A stretch of DNA of 64,000 bases from Ferruginibacter paludis (GTDB lineage Bacteria > Bacteroidota > Bacteroidia > Chitinophagales > Chitinophagaceae). A program made the translations under genes and the position numbers. Where the stretch lies: positions 1-64,000 of the forward strand of contig NZ_JAUFQJ010000001.1 in assembly GCF_030409685.1 (NCBI RefSeq), read 5' to 3'. Of the stretch, positions 36,104 through 47,023 are shown one piece after another. Positions within the stretch are counted from its first letter, which is position 1; each line of letters opens with the position of its first letter. Under the pieces are notes generated by a model. It was given only the letters and a program-made list of their open reading frames with translations, had not been told where the DNA came from and did not search any database.

Positions 36104-37147
36104 ATGGATTATACAGAATTTTCAACAACTGATTTGATATGTGATGAATATTTCCAGAATTGGGTGATCAAACCAGATAGGGAAACAGATGAATTTTGGA
36201 GCAGTTGGGTATTGCAACATCCGGAGAGAAGTCAGATAATTGAGGAAGCAAAGAATGTTTTATTGCACATAAAATTTAAAGAACATTTGCCTACTCTGGA
36301 AGAGATGCAAAATTCACTGGCTTCAACACTTTCTATTATAAACAAATTAGGAGAGCTACGGGAAAATAGAAAAGTTAAAATAGTTCAACTATTGGGGGTA
36401 AATAAAATATTAAAAATAGCGGCCATTTTTATTGCTGCTTCTTTAACAGGGGGTATAGTTTATTACACTTATTGGAATGCAAAGACTACCATTTCAGCAA
36501 TGTATGGTGAAACAAAAAAGGTTGTTTTACCTGACGGTTCACAGGTGGTGCTAAATGCACATTCAACAATCTCCTATTTTACTCATGTCCGAAAGAATAG
36601 GCCACGGCAAATTTGGTTGGAAGGTGAAGCATTTTTTAAAATTAACCATATTAATAAAGATGAAAATGACATTAAAGAATCAGAACGTTTTATTGTGTCG
36701 ACCAATGACCTGGTTGTAAAAGTTTTGGGGACTTCGTTTGATGTAAAACGAAGGAATCAAATTACAGAGGTAATATTAGAGACTGGAAAAATCATGGTAG
36801 AATTTAATAATAAATTTCAAGCATCTGTTAATATGCTTCCAGGACAAATGATAACTTATGATAACAGTAGTCCACCTTTGCTAAAGTCTGTTGACCCGGC
36901 TAATTATACAACATGGATCAATAAAAAACTTGTTTTAAAAGATGCTTCCGTTACTGAAATTGCTCAATATATTCAGGATTACTATGGCTATAAAGTCATA
37001 CTCCAAGATACTGCTATTGGAAACAAAAAGATGGAAGGAATATTATTGCTGAATGATATGAAAGATGTATTGTTTGTTTTGTCCAATACGCTAAACGTAA
37101 AAATTGAAAAACAAGGAAATACACTGATTTTTAAAAATAGAAAATAA
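36104..37147 (+). CDS. FecR-family anti-sigma factor
   Basis: A 347-residue membrane regulator. The N-terminal 90 residues face the cytoplasm and would hold an ECF sigma factor (FQNWVIKPDRETDEFWSSWV). One membrane helix lies about 104-126 (LKIAAIFIAASLTGGIVYY). The periplasmic FecR domain follows (KKVVLPDGSQVVLNAHSTISYF, VKVLGTSFDVKRR), and a DUF4974 domain ends it (ASVTEIAQYIQDYYGYKVIL). It reads the STN domain of SusC. Unusually no sigma gene stands directly upstream; the nearest ECF factor is at 55493. Confidence 0.92.
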   Translation: MDYTEFSTTDLICDEYFQNWVIKPDRETDEFWSSWVLQHPERSQIIEEAKNVLLHIKFKEHLPTLEEMQNSLASTLSIINKLGELRENRKVKIVQLLGVNKILKIAAIFIAASLTGGIVYYTYWNAKTTISAMYGETKKVVLPDGSQVVLNAHSTISYFTHVRKNRPRQIWLEGEAFFKINHINKDENDIKESERFIVSTNDLVVKVLGTSFDVKRRNQITEVILETGKIMVEFNNKFQASVNMLPGQMITYDNSSPPLLKSVDPANYTTWINKKLVLKDASVTEIAQYIQDYYGYKVILQDTAIGNKKMEGILLLNDMKDVLFVLSNTLNVKIEKQGNTLIFKNRK

Positions 37148-37262
37148 GGTTATGTGTAAAGAATCAGTGAATAGAAGTTTGAAACTTTAATCAATATTTT
37201 ATATGGTTAGTTTATAATCACATCTATTGTAATATAATTTTTTAACTATTAACAATTGTCTT

Positions 37263-40200
37263 ATGATGAAAATTAAGTTAACTGCTTGGGTGCTTATTTC
37301 TCTTATTCTAACTGGTGCTCCACGAACCGGATATACCCAGAGCACTTATTCCCCCTCGCAAAAACAAAAAAGTGAAATCATCTCGCTTGACAATGCTTTA
37401 AAAAAGTTAAGCGACGTCTTTAACACCCAGTTTGTGTATGAAAAGTCTTTATTGGATGGTAAAAATACGCTTTATAAAGAAGAGACTATAAAAGGTAAGA
37501 CAGTTGAAGAGGTATTGAAAAATATTCTTTATCCCAATAACTTAGTTTTTTTGTATGTAAAAAAGAATTATTACAGCATAGCAGCTAAAGACCAGTTTAA
37601 TGATGGAGAAAGAGCGCATAGTGACGTTAGTTACACTGCTTTAACAGAATCAAATGGGGCAATGCGTGATCAAATTATTGAAGGTAAAGTAACTGATAGG
37701 ACAGGAAAGGCTATGACAGGAGTGACTGTGAACCTCAAAGGTACAACATTAGGCACCAGCACAAACGGGGAAGGCCAGTACACGATTCATGTTGCTAGTT
37801 CAAATGGGATTTTAGTATTTAGCTATATTGGATTTGCCACTCAGGAAATACCCGTTAACGGGCAAAGCATAATAAATGTTCAAATGTTAACTAAAGAAAG
37901 TGAATTACAAACTGTTGTTGTCTCAGCTTTAGGTATTGCAAAAAATGTCAAAAGCATAACCTATGCTACCCAGGGCATTTCCGGAGAAGAAGTGAACAAG
38001 GTGAAAGATCCGAATTTTATGAATACTTTGGCGGGCAAAGCAGCCGGTGTTGTCATTACAAAAGGCGGAGGTGGCCCAGGCAGCTCCTCAAGGATAATAC
38101 TCCGTGGTAACAAATCTATTCTAGGGAGTAATTCTCCTTTGTATGTTATTGACGGCGTTCCCATGAATAACGCTACCGGCAGCCAAACCGGCAGCTTATA
38201 TGGAGCTTTTGATGGTGGCGATGCGATCTCTAATATAAATGCAGAAGATATTCAAGGTGTCCAGATATTACAAGGAGCATCTGCTGCTGCTTTATATGGC
38301 AGCCAGGCTGCCAACGGGGTAATATTGATTACTACAAAAAAGGGAAGAAAAGGCGTGGCTAAAGTTGACTATTCGTCTACAGCTATTTTTGAAAGTCCTA
38401 TTGGATTACCTCAACTACAAACTAAATACGGCCAAAGTGACCCAAATCTTAACGATAGCTGGGGCCCGAAAATTACCAATGGTAGTGACAGGCATCTGAA
38501 GGAATTCTTCCAAACTGGTTCGAACTATATAAATGCAGTTTCTGTTTCGAATGGCAATGACCTTGGCCAGTTTTATTTGTCTTATGCGAATACCCAAGTT
38601 AAAGGAATTGTTCCCGAAAACGATCTTAATAAACATAACATTACATTAAGAGGCACCACACAACTACTAAATAATAGGCTATCCCTAGATGCGTCTGTAA
38701 ATTATATTAATCAGAAAGTATACAACCGTCCGCAGGCTGGATTCAACTTTAATCCTATTTTCCCGCTTTATTCTTTCCCTACCGGCGACGACTGGTCAAA
38801 ATACAGTGGCAACAATTATGAAATATGGAGCCCGGTAAGACAAATGTACGTTCAAAACTGGCCTTATATACGAAATGAGACCCTTAATAGTCAAAATCCA
38901 TATTGGATTCAAAAGAGAGACCAAAATGACCTTTTTCGTGATCGTACTATATCATCCATTATGGCTAAATACAAAATTTTTGATTGGTTGAATATTCAAG
39001 CAAGAACTACATATGATAGAGTTGAAGACAGTTATGAACAACGAGTGAGTGCTTCGACTGATGCAATTGAAGCTGGCATCAACGGAGGATATACAACAAA
39101 TAGGTCTAATAATAATCAACTGTATAGTGATTTGTTGTTGATGGGGAATAAAAATATAACTAAAGATATTTCTTTTTCAGGTACTTTGGGTTTAAGCAAT
39201 ACCCAAAATAATTATTCCGGAATAAGTTTGTCAAGTACAAATGCCACTTCGTTATCCTATCCCAATTACTTTTCAGTTTATGCTTTAAATGGACAATTCA
39301 ATAAATCAGAATCGAAAACAAAGATCTTAAATCAGGCAGCTTTTGGTAATCTGACATTTGGTTACAAAGAGAAATTATTCCTGGATGTAACCGGCAGAAA
39401 CGAATGGAGTTCTACGGTAGCACAACCGTTTTTTTATCCTTCAGTAGGACTGTCTTATGTATTATTGAATAACAGAGGAAATACGGGCGCTTTATCATTT
39501 GCTAAATTAAGGGGATCTTATGCTCAGGTAGGTAATAGTTTGCCTTTTGGCGTCGCAAGCTTTGCACCACCCTATTCATTGGATAATGGAGGTAATATTA
39601 ACGGAAGAAATGCCTTGCCTTTTTTTAATGGTACAGATACGCTTAAGCTAAAACCCGAACGTACAAAGTCTTATGAGATTGGAGCTGATCTAAGATTCTT
39701 TCATGATAAGTTGAGCTTAAATCTCACCTATTATAACGCCACTACCTATGATCAGGTTTTTCAGATACAGGCACCAGCGGGTGCTGGAGCTGCCAATTTC
39801 TGGATAAACGGAGGTACTATTTTAAATAAAGGAATAGAGGCGATTTTGAGTTACAATACCGCATTGGGTAAGGTAAAATGGACAACTACGGTAACTTTCG
39901 CCCGGAATAAAAACCAGATAAGGGAGTTGAGCAATCTTTTGAAAGCGGATCGATTTGTTTTAACAGATTATAACGATACAAGGTTGGTTGCCCTTTTTCT
40001 AACCCGGCCAGTAAATGGTAAATATGGATCATATGGCGATATGTTTGGTAAAGTATATCAAAAAGAACAAAACGGTAAGTTTTTGACTGATAGTACCGGT
40101 TTACCACTATTATCTGCGACAGCTGATCACTATATTGGGAATGCAAATCCTAATTTTCTAGCAGGCTTAAACAATACTTTTACTTTTAAAAATGTTTCCC

Positions 40201-40643
40201 TCTCTTTTTTGATTGATGGACGATTTGGAGGAGGTGTAGCTTCGGCAACTGAACGGTGGTTGGATTATAAAGGATTATCAAAAAGAACGGGTATTGCCAG
40301 GGATAATGGTGGAGTTATGGTGAACGGAAAATTAATCGATACAAAGGATTATTATTATAATCAAACGGGTGCAGGTAGTCAGGGTGCTGTTTCAGAATAC
40401 TTTTTTGACGCCACCAATATTCGTTTACGAGAGTTGTCACTAGGATACACCTTACCTAAATTTAGTCATGTGGTTAAGGAACTAACCTTTTCTTTAGTTG
40501 GAAGGAATTTATTCTTTTTTTATAAAAAGGCACCATTTGATCCCGAAGTAAGCATTAACGCGTCTAACAGTTTACAAGGAATTGAAGCTTATAATCTTCC
40601 TTCAACTAGCTCTTATGGCATTTCTTTAAGGGCCACATTGTAA
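37263..40643 (+). CDS. SusC/RagA TonB-linked outer membrane transporter, STN type (copy 2)
   Basis: An 1126-residue importer with the same domain order as the copy at 24693: signal peptide, STN (NALKKLSDVFNTQFVYEK), CarboxypepD_reg-like (IIEGKVTDRTGKAMTGVTVNL), plug (LYVIDGVPMNN, ILQGASAAALYGSQAANG) and barrel. Start, signal peptide and STN domain are close to copy 1, and even the 20 bases before the ATG agree, while the barrels differ. This suggests duplication followed by divergence in substrate, with a shared signalling partner. It follows fecR by 115 bases. Confidence 0.93.
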   Translation: MMKIKLTAWVLISLILTGAPRTGYTQSTYSPSQKQKSEIISLDNALKKLSDVFNTQFVYEKSLLDGKNTLYKEETIKGKTVEEVLKNILYPNNLVFLYVKKNYYSIAAKDQFNDGERAHSDVSYTALTESNGAMRDQIIEGKVTDRTGKAMTGVTVNLKGTTLGTSTNGEGQYTIHVASSNGILVFSYIGFATQEIPVNGQSIINVQMLTKESELQTVVVSALGIAKNVKSITYATQGISGEEVNKVKDPNFMNTLAGKAAGVVITKGGGGPGSSSRIILRGNKSILGSNSPLYVIDGVPMNNATGSQTGSLYGAFDGGDAISNINAEDIQGVQILQGASAAALYGSQAANGVILITTKKGRKGVAKVDYSSTAIFESPIGLPQLQTKYGQSDPNLNDSWGPKITNGSDRHLKEFFQTGSNYINAVSVSNGNDLGQFYLSYANTQVKGIVPENDLNKHNITLRGTTQLLNNRLSLDASVNYINQKVYNRPQAGFNFNPIFPLYSFPTGDDWSKYSGNNYEIWSPVRQMYVQNWPYIRNETLNSQNPYWIQKRDQNDLFRDRTISSIMAKYKIFDWLNIQARTTYDRVEDSYEQRVSASTDAIEAGINGGYTTNRSNNNQLYSDLLLMGNKNITKDISFSGTLGLSNTQNNYSGISLSSTNATSLSYPNYFSVYALNGQFNKSESKTKILNQAAFGNLTFGYKEKLFLDVTGRNEWSSTVAQPFFYPSVGLSYVLLNNRGNTGALSFAKLRGSYAQVGNSLPFGVASFAPPYSLDNGGNINGRNALPFFNGTDTLKLKPERTKSYEIGADLRFFHDKLSLNLTYYNATTYDQVFQIQAPAGAGAANFWINGGTILNKGIEAILSYNTALGKVKWTTTVTFARNKNQIRELSNLLKADRFVLTDYNDTRLVALFLTRPVNGKYGSYGDMFGKVYQKEQNGKFLTDSTGLPLLSATADHYIGNANPNFLAGLNNTFTFKNVSLSFLIDGRFGGGVASATERWLDYKGLSKRTGIARDNGGVMVNGKLIDTKDYYYNQTGAGSQGAVSEYFFDATNIRLRELSLGYTLPKFSHVVKELTFSLVGRNLFFFYKKAPFDPEVSINASNSLQGIEAYNLPSTSSYGISLRATL

Positions 40644-40710
40644 TTTTTAAAAATTATGTACTTCCATTAAAACTAAAGCAGTGCAATTATTTATTTTAAA
40701 TAATATTAAT

Positions 40711-42294
40711 ATGAAAAATTTTATAAATAAAAATGTTAGCTGTAAACTTATATCATTTATCAGTCTTTTATCCTTATTATCTATTTCATGTACTAAATTA
40801 CCGAATACGGATGAAAAATTGATTACCGATCAGATGCTAGAACAAGACGCTAATGCGGGAGGTTTTCTGTTGCCTGGTATGATGAAGAATATTTTGCAGG
40901 TAGATGAACCCTGGAACTATGAATTTCAGCAGAACCTGAATGCTGATTATTATAGCGGCTATATGATGCTTCCCCAACCATACTTTGCCGGCATAAATAA
41001 TTCTTCCTATTTTATGATTGACAGTTGGAATTCAGGGATATGGTCTGTTCCTGCTACCCGGGTTTTAGACCAATGGGTAGTAATGAAGAAAAAGGGTTTT
41101 GATGTCAAATATCCTGACTTATATGCTATCGCATTAATCTTGAAAACTTTCGCAGGACATAGGCTTGTGGATACTTTTGGACCTATTCCTTACTCTCAAT
41201 ATGGCACTTCTAGTGACGCTAAGTTTGATTCAGAGGAAGAAGCATACAATTTGTTTTTTTCTGATTTGAAGCAGGCTGTGGCAGCTTTAAAAAAAGCAGA
41301 AGATGCTGATCCAAATGCCGATCAGATTCGTTTTGCCAAATTTGATAAATCGCAGTATGGCGGAGATTATGCAAAATGGATAAAGTTGGCAAATACACTT
41401 AGGCTTCGTCTTGCTATGCGTCTTTCTTATATAAATTCTGTAAAAGCTCAGGCAGAAGCAGAGGCCGCTGTTAACGATGTAGTGCTTTCTGATGCAGATG
41501 GTTCTTTCAGTATAACTGCCAGTAACGGTCACCCTTTGGCAACCATTACGTCTTCATGGCAGGAAACAAGGCTAGGTGCACCTGTAGAAACTATTTTAGG
41601 AGGTTATAATGATCCCCGATTATCAAAATATGCTTTGCCAGCGACAGATCCGGCTCTTAATAATAAAATCAAGGGAATGAGGCAAGGAATCTCCTTTCCT
41701 TCTAATGATGCTTATGTTGGGTTTTCGATGGTTAACTTTGCTGGCAATCCCCCGGTAAAACTGATGGATGTATCGGAAAGCTATTTTTTAAGGGCAGAAG
41801 GCGCATTAAGAGGTTGGAACATGGGAGGTACTGCAAAAGACTTTTATGAACAGGGTATTAAGGCCTCTTTTAAGGCGAATGCTGTTGGAGGTGAGGATGC
41901 TTATCTAAATAATAATACCAATACCCCAGTTGCTTATGTTGACCCAAAAAATTCAGCAAACAATGCTCCCCCTTTATCATCAATAACCATCAAATGGGAA
42001 GAAGGTGCTACCATTGAGCAAAAACTTGAACGTATAATTACTCAAAAATGGATTGCTTTATACCCGGATGGTCAAGAAGCCTGGTCAGAGTTCAGAAGAA
42101 CAGGTTATCCGAAACTTTACCCGGTTATGGTCAATAATAGCAACGGAGATATTCCCAATGGACAATTTATCAAGCGTATAATTTACCCTACTTCAATTAC
42201 CAATGCCAGTGGTGCTGCTACAGCCGAAGCTGTTAGTAAATACCTTCATGGACAAGATAAATTGTTTACGAAAATTTGGTGGGATATACGTTAA
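40711..42294 (+). CDS. SusD-like lipoprotein (SusD-like 2 type)
   Basis: A 527-residue lipoprotein. ATG at 40711 gives a signal peptide with lipobox LLSISC; a GTG ten codons earlier (40681) would add residues before it and is less likely. The body fits the SusD/RagB superfamily of the second kind: TDQMLEQDANAGGFLLPGM at the start, ALILKTFAGHRLVDTFGPIPYSQYG, TKIWWDIR at the end. It partners SusC-2, 67 bases upstream, and resembles the SusD of copy 1 only in fold. Confidence 0.9.
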   Translation: MKNFINKNVSCKLISFISLLSLLSISCTKLPNTDEKLITDQMLEQDANAGGFLLPGMMKNILQVDEPWNYEFQQNLNADYYSGYMMLPQPYFAGINNSSYFMIDSWNSGIWSVPATRVLDQWVVMKKKGFDVKYPDLYAIALILKTFAGHRLVDTFGPIPYSQYGTSSDAKFDSEEEAYNLFFSDLKQAVAALKKAEDADPNADQIRFAKFDKSQYGGDYAKWIKLANTLRLRLAMRLSYINSVKAQAEAEAAVNDVVLSDADGSFSITASNGHPLATITSSWQETRLGAPVETILGGYNDPRLSKYALPATDPALNNKIKGMRQGISFPSNDAYVGFSMVNFAGNPPVKLMDVSESYFLRAEGALRGWNMGGTAKDFYEQGIKASFKANAVGGEDAYLNNNTNTPVAYVDPKNSANNAPPLSSITIKWEEGATIEQKLERIITQKWIALYPDGQEAWSEFRRTGYPKLYPVMVNNSNGDIPNGQFIKRIIYPTSITNASGAATAEAVSKYLHGQDKLFTKIWWDIR

Positions 42295-42413
42295 AGGTGG
42301 AAATAGGTGACTGTGAATTAATATCTCTTAAATAGATGTATACGCCAGATTTGAAATAAATATGAGTCATATTTCTATAATCATATAATATAAATTAACA
42401 ACAATAAAATTAC

Positions 42414-45400
42414 ATGAAAATGAGTCTCCCTAGCCAAATAAACCGATATTCCACTATATTATTTATTTTAATTATGGCTGGTTGTCATAACAATTCCAAG
42501 AATTCTAATATTAAATCGGAAGCTACTAATTCGGGGGTACGAGTAGAGGATGCGCTTTCTACATTTGAACTAGAGCCAGGCTTCAAGATTGAATTACTTG
42601 CGGCAGAACCGTTGATTTCTGACCCTGTTGATATGGAGATTGATGAATACGGTCGACTTTATGTGGTTGAAATGCATGGATATCCGCTAGACAAAAGTGG
42701 TACTGGAGTAATAAAACTGTTATCTGACACCAATGGTGATGGTCGTATGGATAAGAGTGTAATTTTTGCGGAAGGATTAACATTGCCAAACAGCATCATG
42801 CGTTGGAAAAAAGGGATATTGGTAACAGATGCACCAAATGTCTTGTACTTTGAAGATACTAATGGTGATGGTAAAGCAGATATCAAGGACACAATGCTCA
42901 CCGGTTTTGCATTATCTAATCCTCAACATAACCTTAATAGCCCCGTATTAGGGATCGATAATTGGATTTACCTGGGGCATGAGGGGGCAGTTACGACACA
43001 AACATATAAAAAAGAATTTGGCGATCTGGGTAGTGAAATTTATTTTCCAGACCAACCAAATAGTCCTCGTCTTGCGAAAAATGCAAGTGGCCGTTCCGTA
43101 CGATTTCGTCCCGATGAACACTTAATAGAAACATCATCAAGTAATACCCAATTTGGCCATACATTTGATCAATGGGGTAATCATTTTCTTGTGAGTAATT
43201 CGAACCATATATTTCAGGAAGTCATCGCAGCTCCTTATCTAAAACGAAACCCCAGTTTAATTCTTTCCGATGCTACCCAGTCACTTTCCGATCACAGCGA
43301 TGCTGCCGAAGTGTTTCCTATTACTAAAAATCCAGAACGTCAATTATTGACGGATGTAGGAGTAATAACTTCAGCTTGCGGAATAACAGATTACTTAGGA
43401 GGTGCTTTTCCAGCACCTTTTGACAATGCTTCTTTCGTCGCAGAGCCGGTTAGTAACTTGGTTCATGTGGATAAACTAACTGACAAAGGTGCCAGTTTTG
43501 TAGCCAGCCGTATTCATCCTAACAAAGAGTTTCTCGCTTCCACGGATGCTTGGTTTCGACCTGTAAATATGTATGTCGGACCAGATGGAGCGTTGTATGT
43601 GGTAGATTATTATCGCCAGATTATCGAACATCCTGAATGGATGGGGGAAGATGTGGTCAAGTCGGGCAAACTCTATAATGGTCATGACATGGGACGGATA
43701 TATCGTATAACACCAACTAATACAAAAACTGCAGATTGGACAAAAGGCCTAAAGCTAGGTGATGCAAATGGCGAACAACTAGTAGAGCAATTATCCAATC
43801 CAAATATATGGTGGAGGTTAAATGCTCAGCGTTTATTGGTAGACAGAAAAGATAAAACTACACTGCCATTATTAGAGAAGATGGTTCAAAATTCTACTTC
43901 TCCTTTGGGACGGTTACATGCTCTTTGGACTTTAGAAGGTGTTCACGAACTAAAATCTGAACTGATTGAATTTGCATTAAAAGATATTGTGCCAGGAGTC
44001 AGAGAAAACGCCATTAAATTAGCTGAACTTCATTTGACTACTGCACCTAATTTATCAAAAGCCTTGTTCCCATTGCAGGATGATGCTGACGCCAAAGTAC
44101 GGTTTCAATTGCTGTGTACTCTTGGCTCTATAACTACGCCCGAAGCTTTAAAGGTCAGAAATAAACTTTTATTCAAAGATATCGATGACCAATGGGTTCA
44201 GGTGGCAGCTTTGTCAGGTTCTTCCTCTCAAACCGCATCTCTATTGAATGTAGTGCTGGATAGTTTTCATAAAGAGGTCCCGGCTTATGTTTCGCTGGTG
44301 CAGCGGTTAGGGGCTATGATTGGCGGAAGTGAAAAACCTATTGTTGTGCACCAGCTAATTCAAAAAGCTACTACAGGCCAACAAGCTGAATGGCAGGCAC
44401 CATTGCTGGAAGGCCTGGCACAAGGATTTAAATCACAGAAAACACCTGCTGCTTTTAATGGAGAACAGGATATACTTATTAAAACATTTTTTGAAAATTC
44501 TTCAGCTAATTTACGCAATGCTTCTTTTGACCTGTTAAAAGTAATGGGTATGAAAAATGAGACTTCAAAAAATGAAGCCATAAAAAAAGCTGTATCCATT
44601 ATAGTTGATGAGCACCAACTTGAAGAGAAAAGAGTAGAAGCTATAAATTTTTTAGCACTTGGAAATCCAGCTCCCTATTCGGATCTTCTTAAAAAATTAA
44701 TTTCTCCACGTGAACAATCTTCTATTCAGGTAGCTTCTTTACGCACGTTGAGTGCCATACCTGATACTACTGTTTCTCAATACTTGTTGCAACGATGGAC
44801 TAATTTAACCCCGGAAATACAGGATGCAGCCATGAATACTTTTTTAGTCAACGATGATAGAATCGCGATGTTATTAGATGCTATTGAAGCGGGCAAGGTC
44901 CAGCCAGCTAGTGTAGGCTGGCGCCGAAGTGTAAGGCTAATGGCCCAATCTAACATGAAATTACGTGGTAAAGCTAGAATGCTGCTCACTAAAAGCGAAG
45001 AGGATAGGGTAAAGGTCAACAAAGATTATCAACAATCTCTTTCTATGAAAGGAGACACGTCAAAGGGGAAAAATGTATTTCTGTTAAACTGTGCCCTTTG
45101 TCACCAAATAAGAGGGGGTATGGGTTTAAGTTTCGGGCCTGATTTAGGTACAATTCATAATTGGTCAGCCGACGCTATTATGGCAAATATTCTGGCGCCT
45201 AACTTATCTATATCAAGTGGATATGATCTTTGGGCGGTTGAACTAAAAAATGGAGAATCTATTCAGGGGATCATCTCAAACGAAACAGCCACTGCAATAA
45301 AATTGAAAAACTCTGGAACTGAAGCAAGAACAATTAACAGAACCGATATTAAGTCATTAAAAGCACTAAATATGTCGGCGATGACAACTGGTTTAGAAAA

Positions 45401-45458
45401 ACAAATCAATCAACAGCAAATGGCTGATCTACTGGCTTACTTAAGAGAAAACAAATAA
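42414..45458 (+). CDS. PVC-type heme-binding dehydrogenase-like lipoprotein (HEAT, cytochrome c)
   Basis: A 1014-residue periplasmic lipoprotein (lipobox LIMAGC). Residues about 50-440 form a sorbosone-dehydrogenase-type beta propeller (DPVDMEIDEYGRLYVVEMHGYP, LSDTNGDGRMD, MYVGPDGALYVVDYYRQIIEHPEW). A HEAT-repeat region follows to about 850, and a cytochrome c domain closes it, with heme site CALCH in LNCALCHQIRGGMG and a LLAYLRENK end. Such proteins, common in Planctomycetes and soil Bacteroidota, probably oxidise sugars or polyols and pass electrons onward. Natural substrate unknown. It follows SusD-2 by 120 bases. Confidence 0.88.
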   Translation: MKMSLPSQINRYSTILFILIMAGCHNNSKNSNIKSEATNSGVRVEDALSTFELEPGFKIELLAAEPLISDPVDMEIDEYGRLYVVEMHGYPLDKSGTGVIKLLSDTNGDGRMDKSVIFAEGLTLPNSIMRWKKGILVTDAPNVLYFEDTNGDGKADIKDTMLTGFALSNPQHNLNSPVLGIDNWIYLGHEGAVTTQTYKKEFGDLGSEIYFPDQPNSPRLAKNASGRSVRFRPDEHLIETSSSNTQFGHTFDQWGNHFLVSNSNHIFQEVIAAPYLKRNPSLILSDATQSLSDHSDAAEVFPITKNPERQLLTDVGVITSACGITDYLGGAFPAPFDNASFVAEPVSNLVHVDKLTDKGASFVASRIHPNKEFLASTDAWFRPVNMYVGPDGALYVVDYYRQIIEHPEWMGEDVVKSGKLYNGHDMGRIYRITPTNTKTADWTKGLKLGDANGEQLVEQLSNPNIWWRLNAQRLLVDRKDKTTLPLLEKMVQNSTSPLGRLHALWTLEGVHELKSELIEFALKDIVPGVRENAIKLAELHLTTAPNLSKALFPLQDDADAKVRFQLLCTLGSITTPEALKVRNKLLFKDIDDQWVQVAALSGSSSQTASLLNVVLDSFHKEVPAYVSLVQRLGAMIGGSEKPIVVHQLIQKATTGQQAEWQAPLLEGLAQGFKSQKTPAAFNGEQDILIKTFFENSSANLRNASFDLLKVMGMKNETSKNEAIKKAVSIIVDEHQLEEKRVEAINFLALGNPAPYSDLLKKLISPREQSSIQVASLRTLSAIPDTTVSQYLLQRWTNLTPEIQDAAMNTFLVNDDRIAMLLDAIEAGKVQPASVGWRRSVRLMAQSNMKLRGKARMLLTKSEEDRVKVNKDYQQSLSMKGDTSKGKNVFLLNCALCHQIRGGMGLSFGPDLGTIHNWSADAIMANILAPNLSISSGYDLWAVELKNGESIQGIISNETATAIKLKNSGTEARTINRTDIKSLKALNMSAMTTGLEKQINQQQMADLLAYLRENK

Positions 45459-45545
45459 TTTTTCAAATTCGGTTTTTCACTGGAGAGAATTAAACACTAC
45501 TCTTTACTAAAAAAATACTAATAATTTAATCATAATCGGATAGTT

Positions 45546-46967
45546 ATGGAAATAAATAGAAAACTAAATAAACATAGTTATCGTAACAGTGGTTTGTTAT
45601 CAGGTAATCTTCTCAGGTATTCAATATTGGGGATTTTAATGCTTGTTGGCGAGTTGCTATTTCCGCAACAAACAAGCTCCTCTTTAAATGTAACAAATGG
45701 CAGGTTTAGAGCTGCGGTAGTTAAAATTGATATTACACCTGATGATTCCAAGATGTTGTTAGGTTATCAGGCCCGGAAATCAATGGGGATTCATGACCAT
45801 ATCTATCATAAGATTGTAGCCTTGGATGATGGCACTACCCAATTCTTTCTGGTATCAACCGATATATGTCTGATCTCCCCCTCTGAATGTGATAACGTAG
45901 CAGTGCAGGTGAAGCGGCAATTAGGAGTCAATCCCTCCAATCTGTGGTGGACGGTAACTCATACCCACTCTGCTCCTGAAGTAGGAGTTCCGGGACTGCT
46001 CGGTATTTTCCTTGGTGAACGTTATCATCACAATGTCGATTCAATTTATACAGCTTCAGTAGAACAGAAATTGATTGAGGGTATTAAGGAGGCCCGAAAC
46101 AAACTTGCACCAGCTCGCTTTGGTGTAGGTTGGGGATTTTCTCAGGCGAATATCAACAGGCGTGCTATTGATATTGATGGCAAAGCTTCCCTTGGACTCA
46201 ACCCAGACGGAGTTGTTGACCGGCGCATCGGGCTTTTGCGTATTGAAAAGGAGGATGGAAGTCCCCTCGCTTTAATTGCTAATTACCCAATGCATGGGAC
46301 CGTTTTAGGTGGAGAAAATCTGGAAATTAGCGGAGATGCACCTGGAATTGTTTCAGAATATGTGGAGCAGCAGTGTGGCGTACCAGTCCTATTTATTAAT
46401 GGTGCCGCAGGAAATTTGGCCCCAATTTACAGTGTATACCCGAATCCTCAAGCAGGACATTTAGGACAATTCCGTGTGCTGTTAGGTGACAGAATTATTG
46501 AAGCAAACCGCAAGATTACTTCTACAACAGATCAGGTAAAGTTATTGTCTGGTTCGTTGATAATAGAAACGCCAAGAAAGCCCAGTTTAACAAACTGGCC
46601 CTCGGATCTTGGTAATTATACACGGACGACAAATACTGGTATTAAGATGGTCCGGCTGCCTGTCCGTTTCTTAAAAATCAATGAAGATGTTGCATTATGG
46701 AGTGCGCCGCTTGAGTTGTTTTGTGATATTTCTAATGAAATAAGGGATCGGTCTCCTTTTCCCTACACTTTTTATTTTGGGTATAGCAATGGGTGGCTGG
46801 GTTATTTGCCAACAGGATCAGCTTGGGAACAGGGTGGATATGAAACAACTGTTTCTCCATATACACCTGCTGCAGCAAAGGATCTGACAGAGTCAGTGAC
46901 TGGTTATCTTCAAGGTGAAATGAGAAGCAATCCTCCTATTCGGGCAAAAGACCGGAGTCACAATTAA
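45546..46967 (+). CDS. Neutral/alkaline ceramidase-like exported hydrolase
   Basis: A 473-residue protein with an N-terminal hydrophobic export segment (YSILGILMLVGELLF). The N-terminal ceramidase domain is recognised by VVKIDITPDDSKMLLGYQ, LVSTDICLISPSEC, and the metal and active-site region WWTVTHTHSAPEVGVPG. A second motif NYPMHGTVLGGENLEISGDAPG matches the family too. True neutral ceramidases (about 650 residues) hydrolyse the amide of ceramide; this shorter version is of the group often annotated so without proof. It is 88 bases after the heme protein. Confidence 0.85.
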   Translation: MEINRKLNKHSYRNSGLLSGNLLRYSILGILMLVGELLFPQQTSSSLNVTNGRFRAAVVKIDITPDDSKMLLGYQARKSMGIHDHIYHKIVALDDGTTQFFLVSTDICLISPSECDNVAVQVKRQLGVNPSNLWWTVTHTHSAPEVGVPGLLGIFLGERYHHNVDSIYTASVEQKLIEGIKEARNKLAPARFGVGWGFSQANINRRAIDIDGKASLGLNPDGVVDRRIGLLRIEKEDGSPLALIANYPMHGTVLGGENLEISGDAPGIVSEYVEQQCGVPVLFINGAAGNLAPIYSVYPNPQAGHLGQFRVLLGDRIIEANRKITSTTDQVKLLSGSLIIETPRKPSLTNWPSDLGNYTRTTNTGIKMVRLPVRFLKINEDVALWSAPLELFCDISNEIRDRSPFPYTFYFGYSNGWLGYLPTGSAWEQGGYETTVSPYTPAAAKDLTESVTGYLQGEMRSNPPIRAKDRSHN

Positions 46968-47023
46968 AGAATTACGATATAAAAATCTACATCCTGTTCT
47001 TCCATATCTTAATTATTATTTTT

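Noticed and set aside
40681..40710. GTG start for the second SusD
   Set aside because: It would put ten residues ahead of a clean lipoprotein signal that begins at the ATG at 40711.
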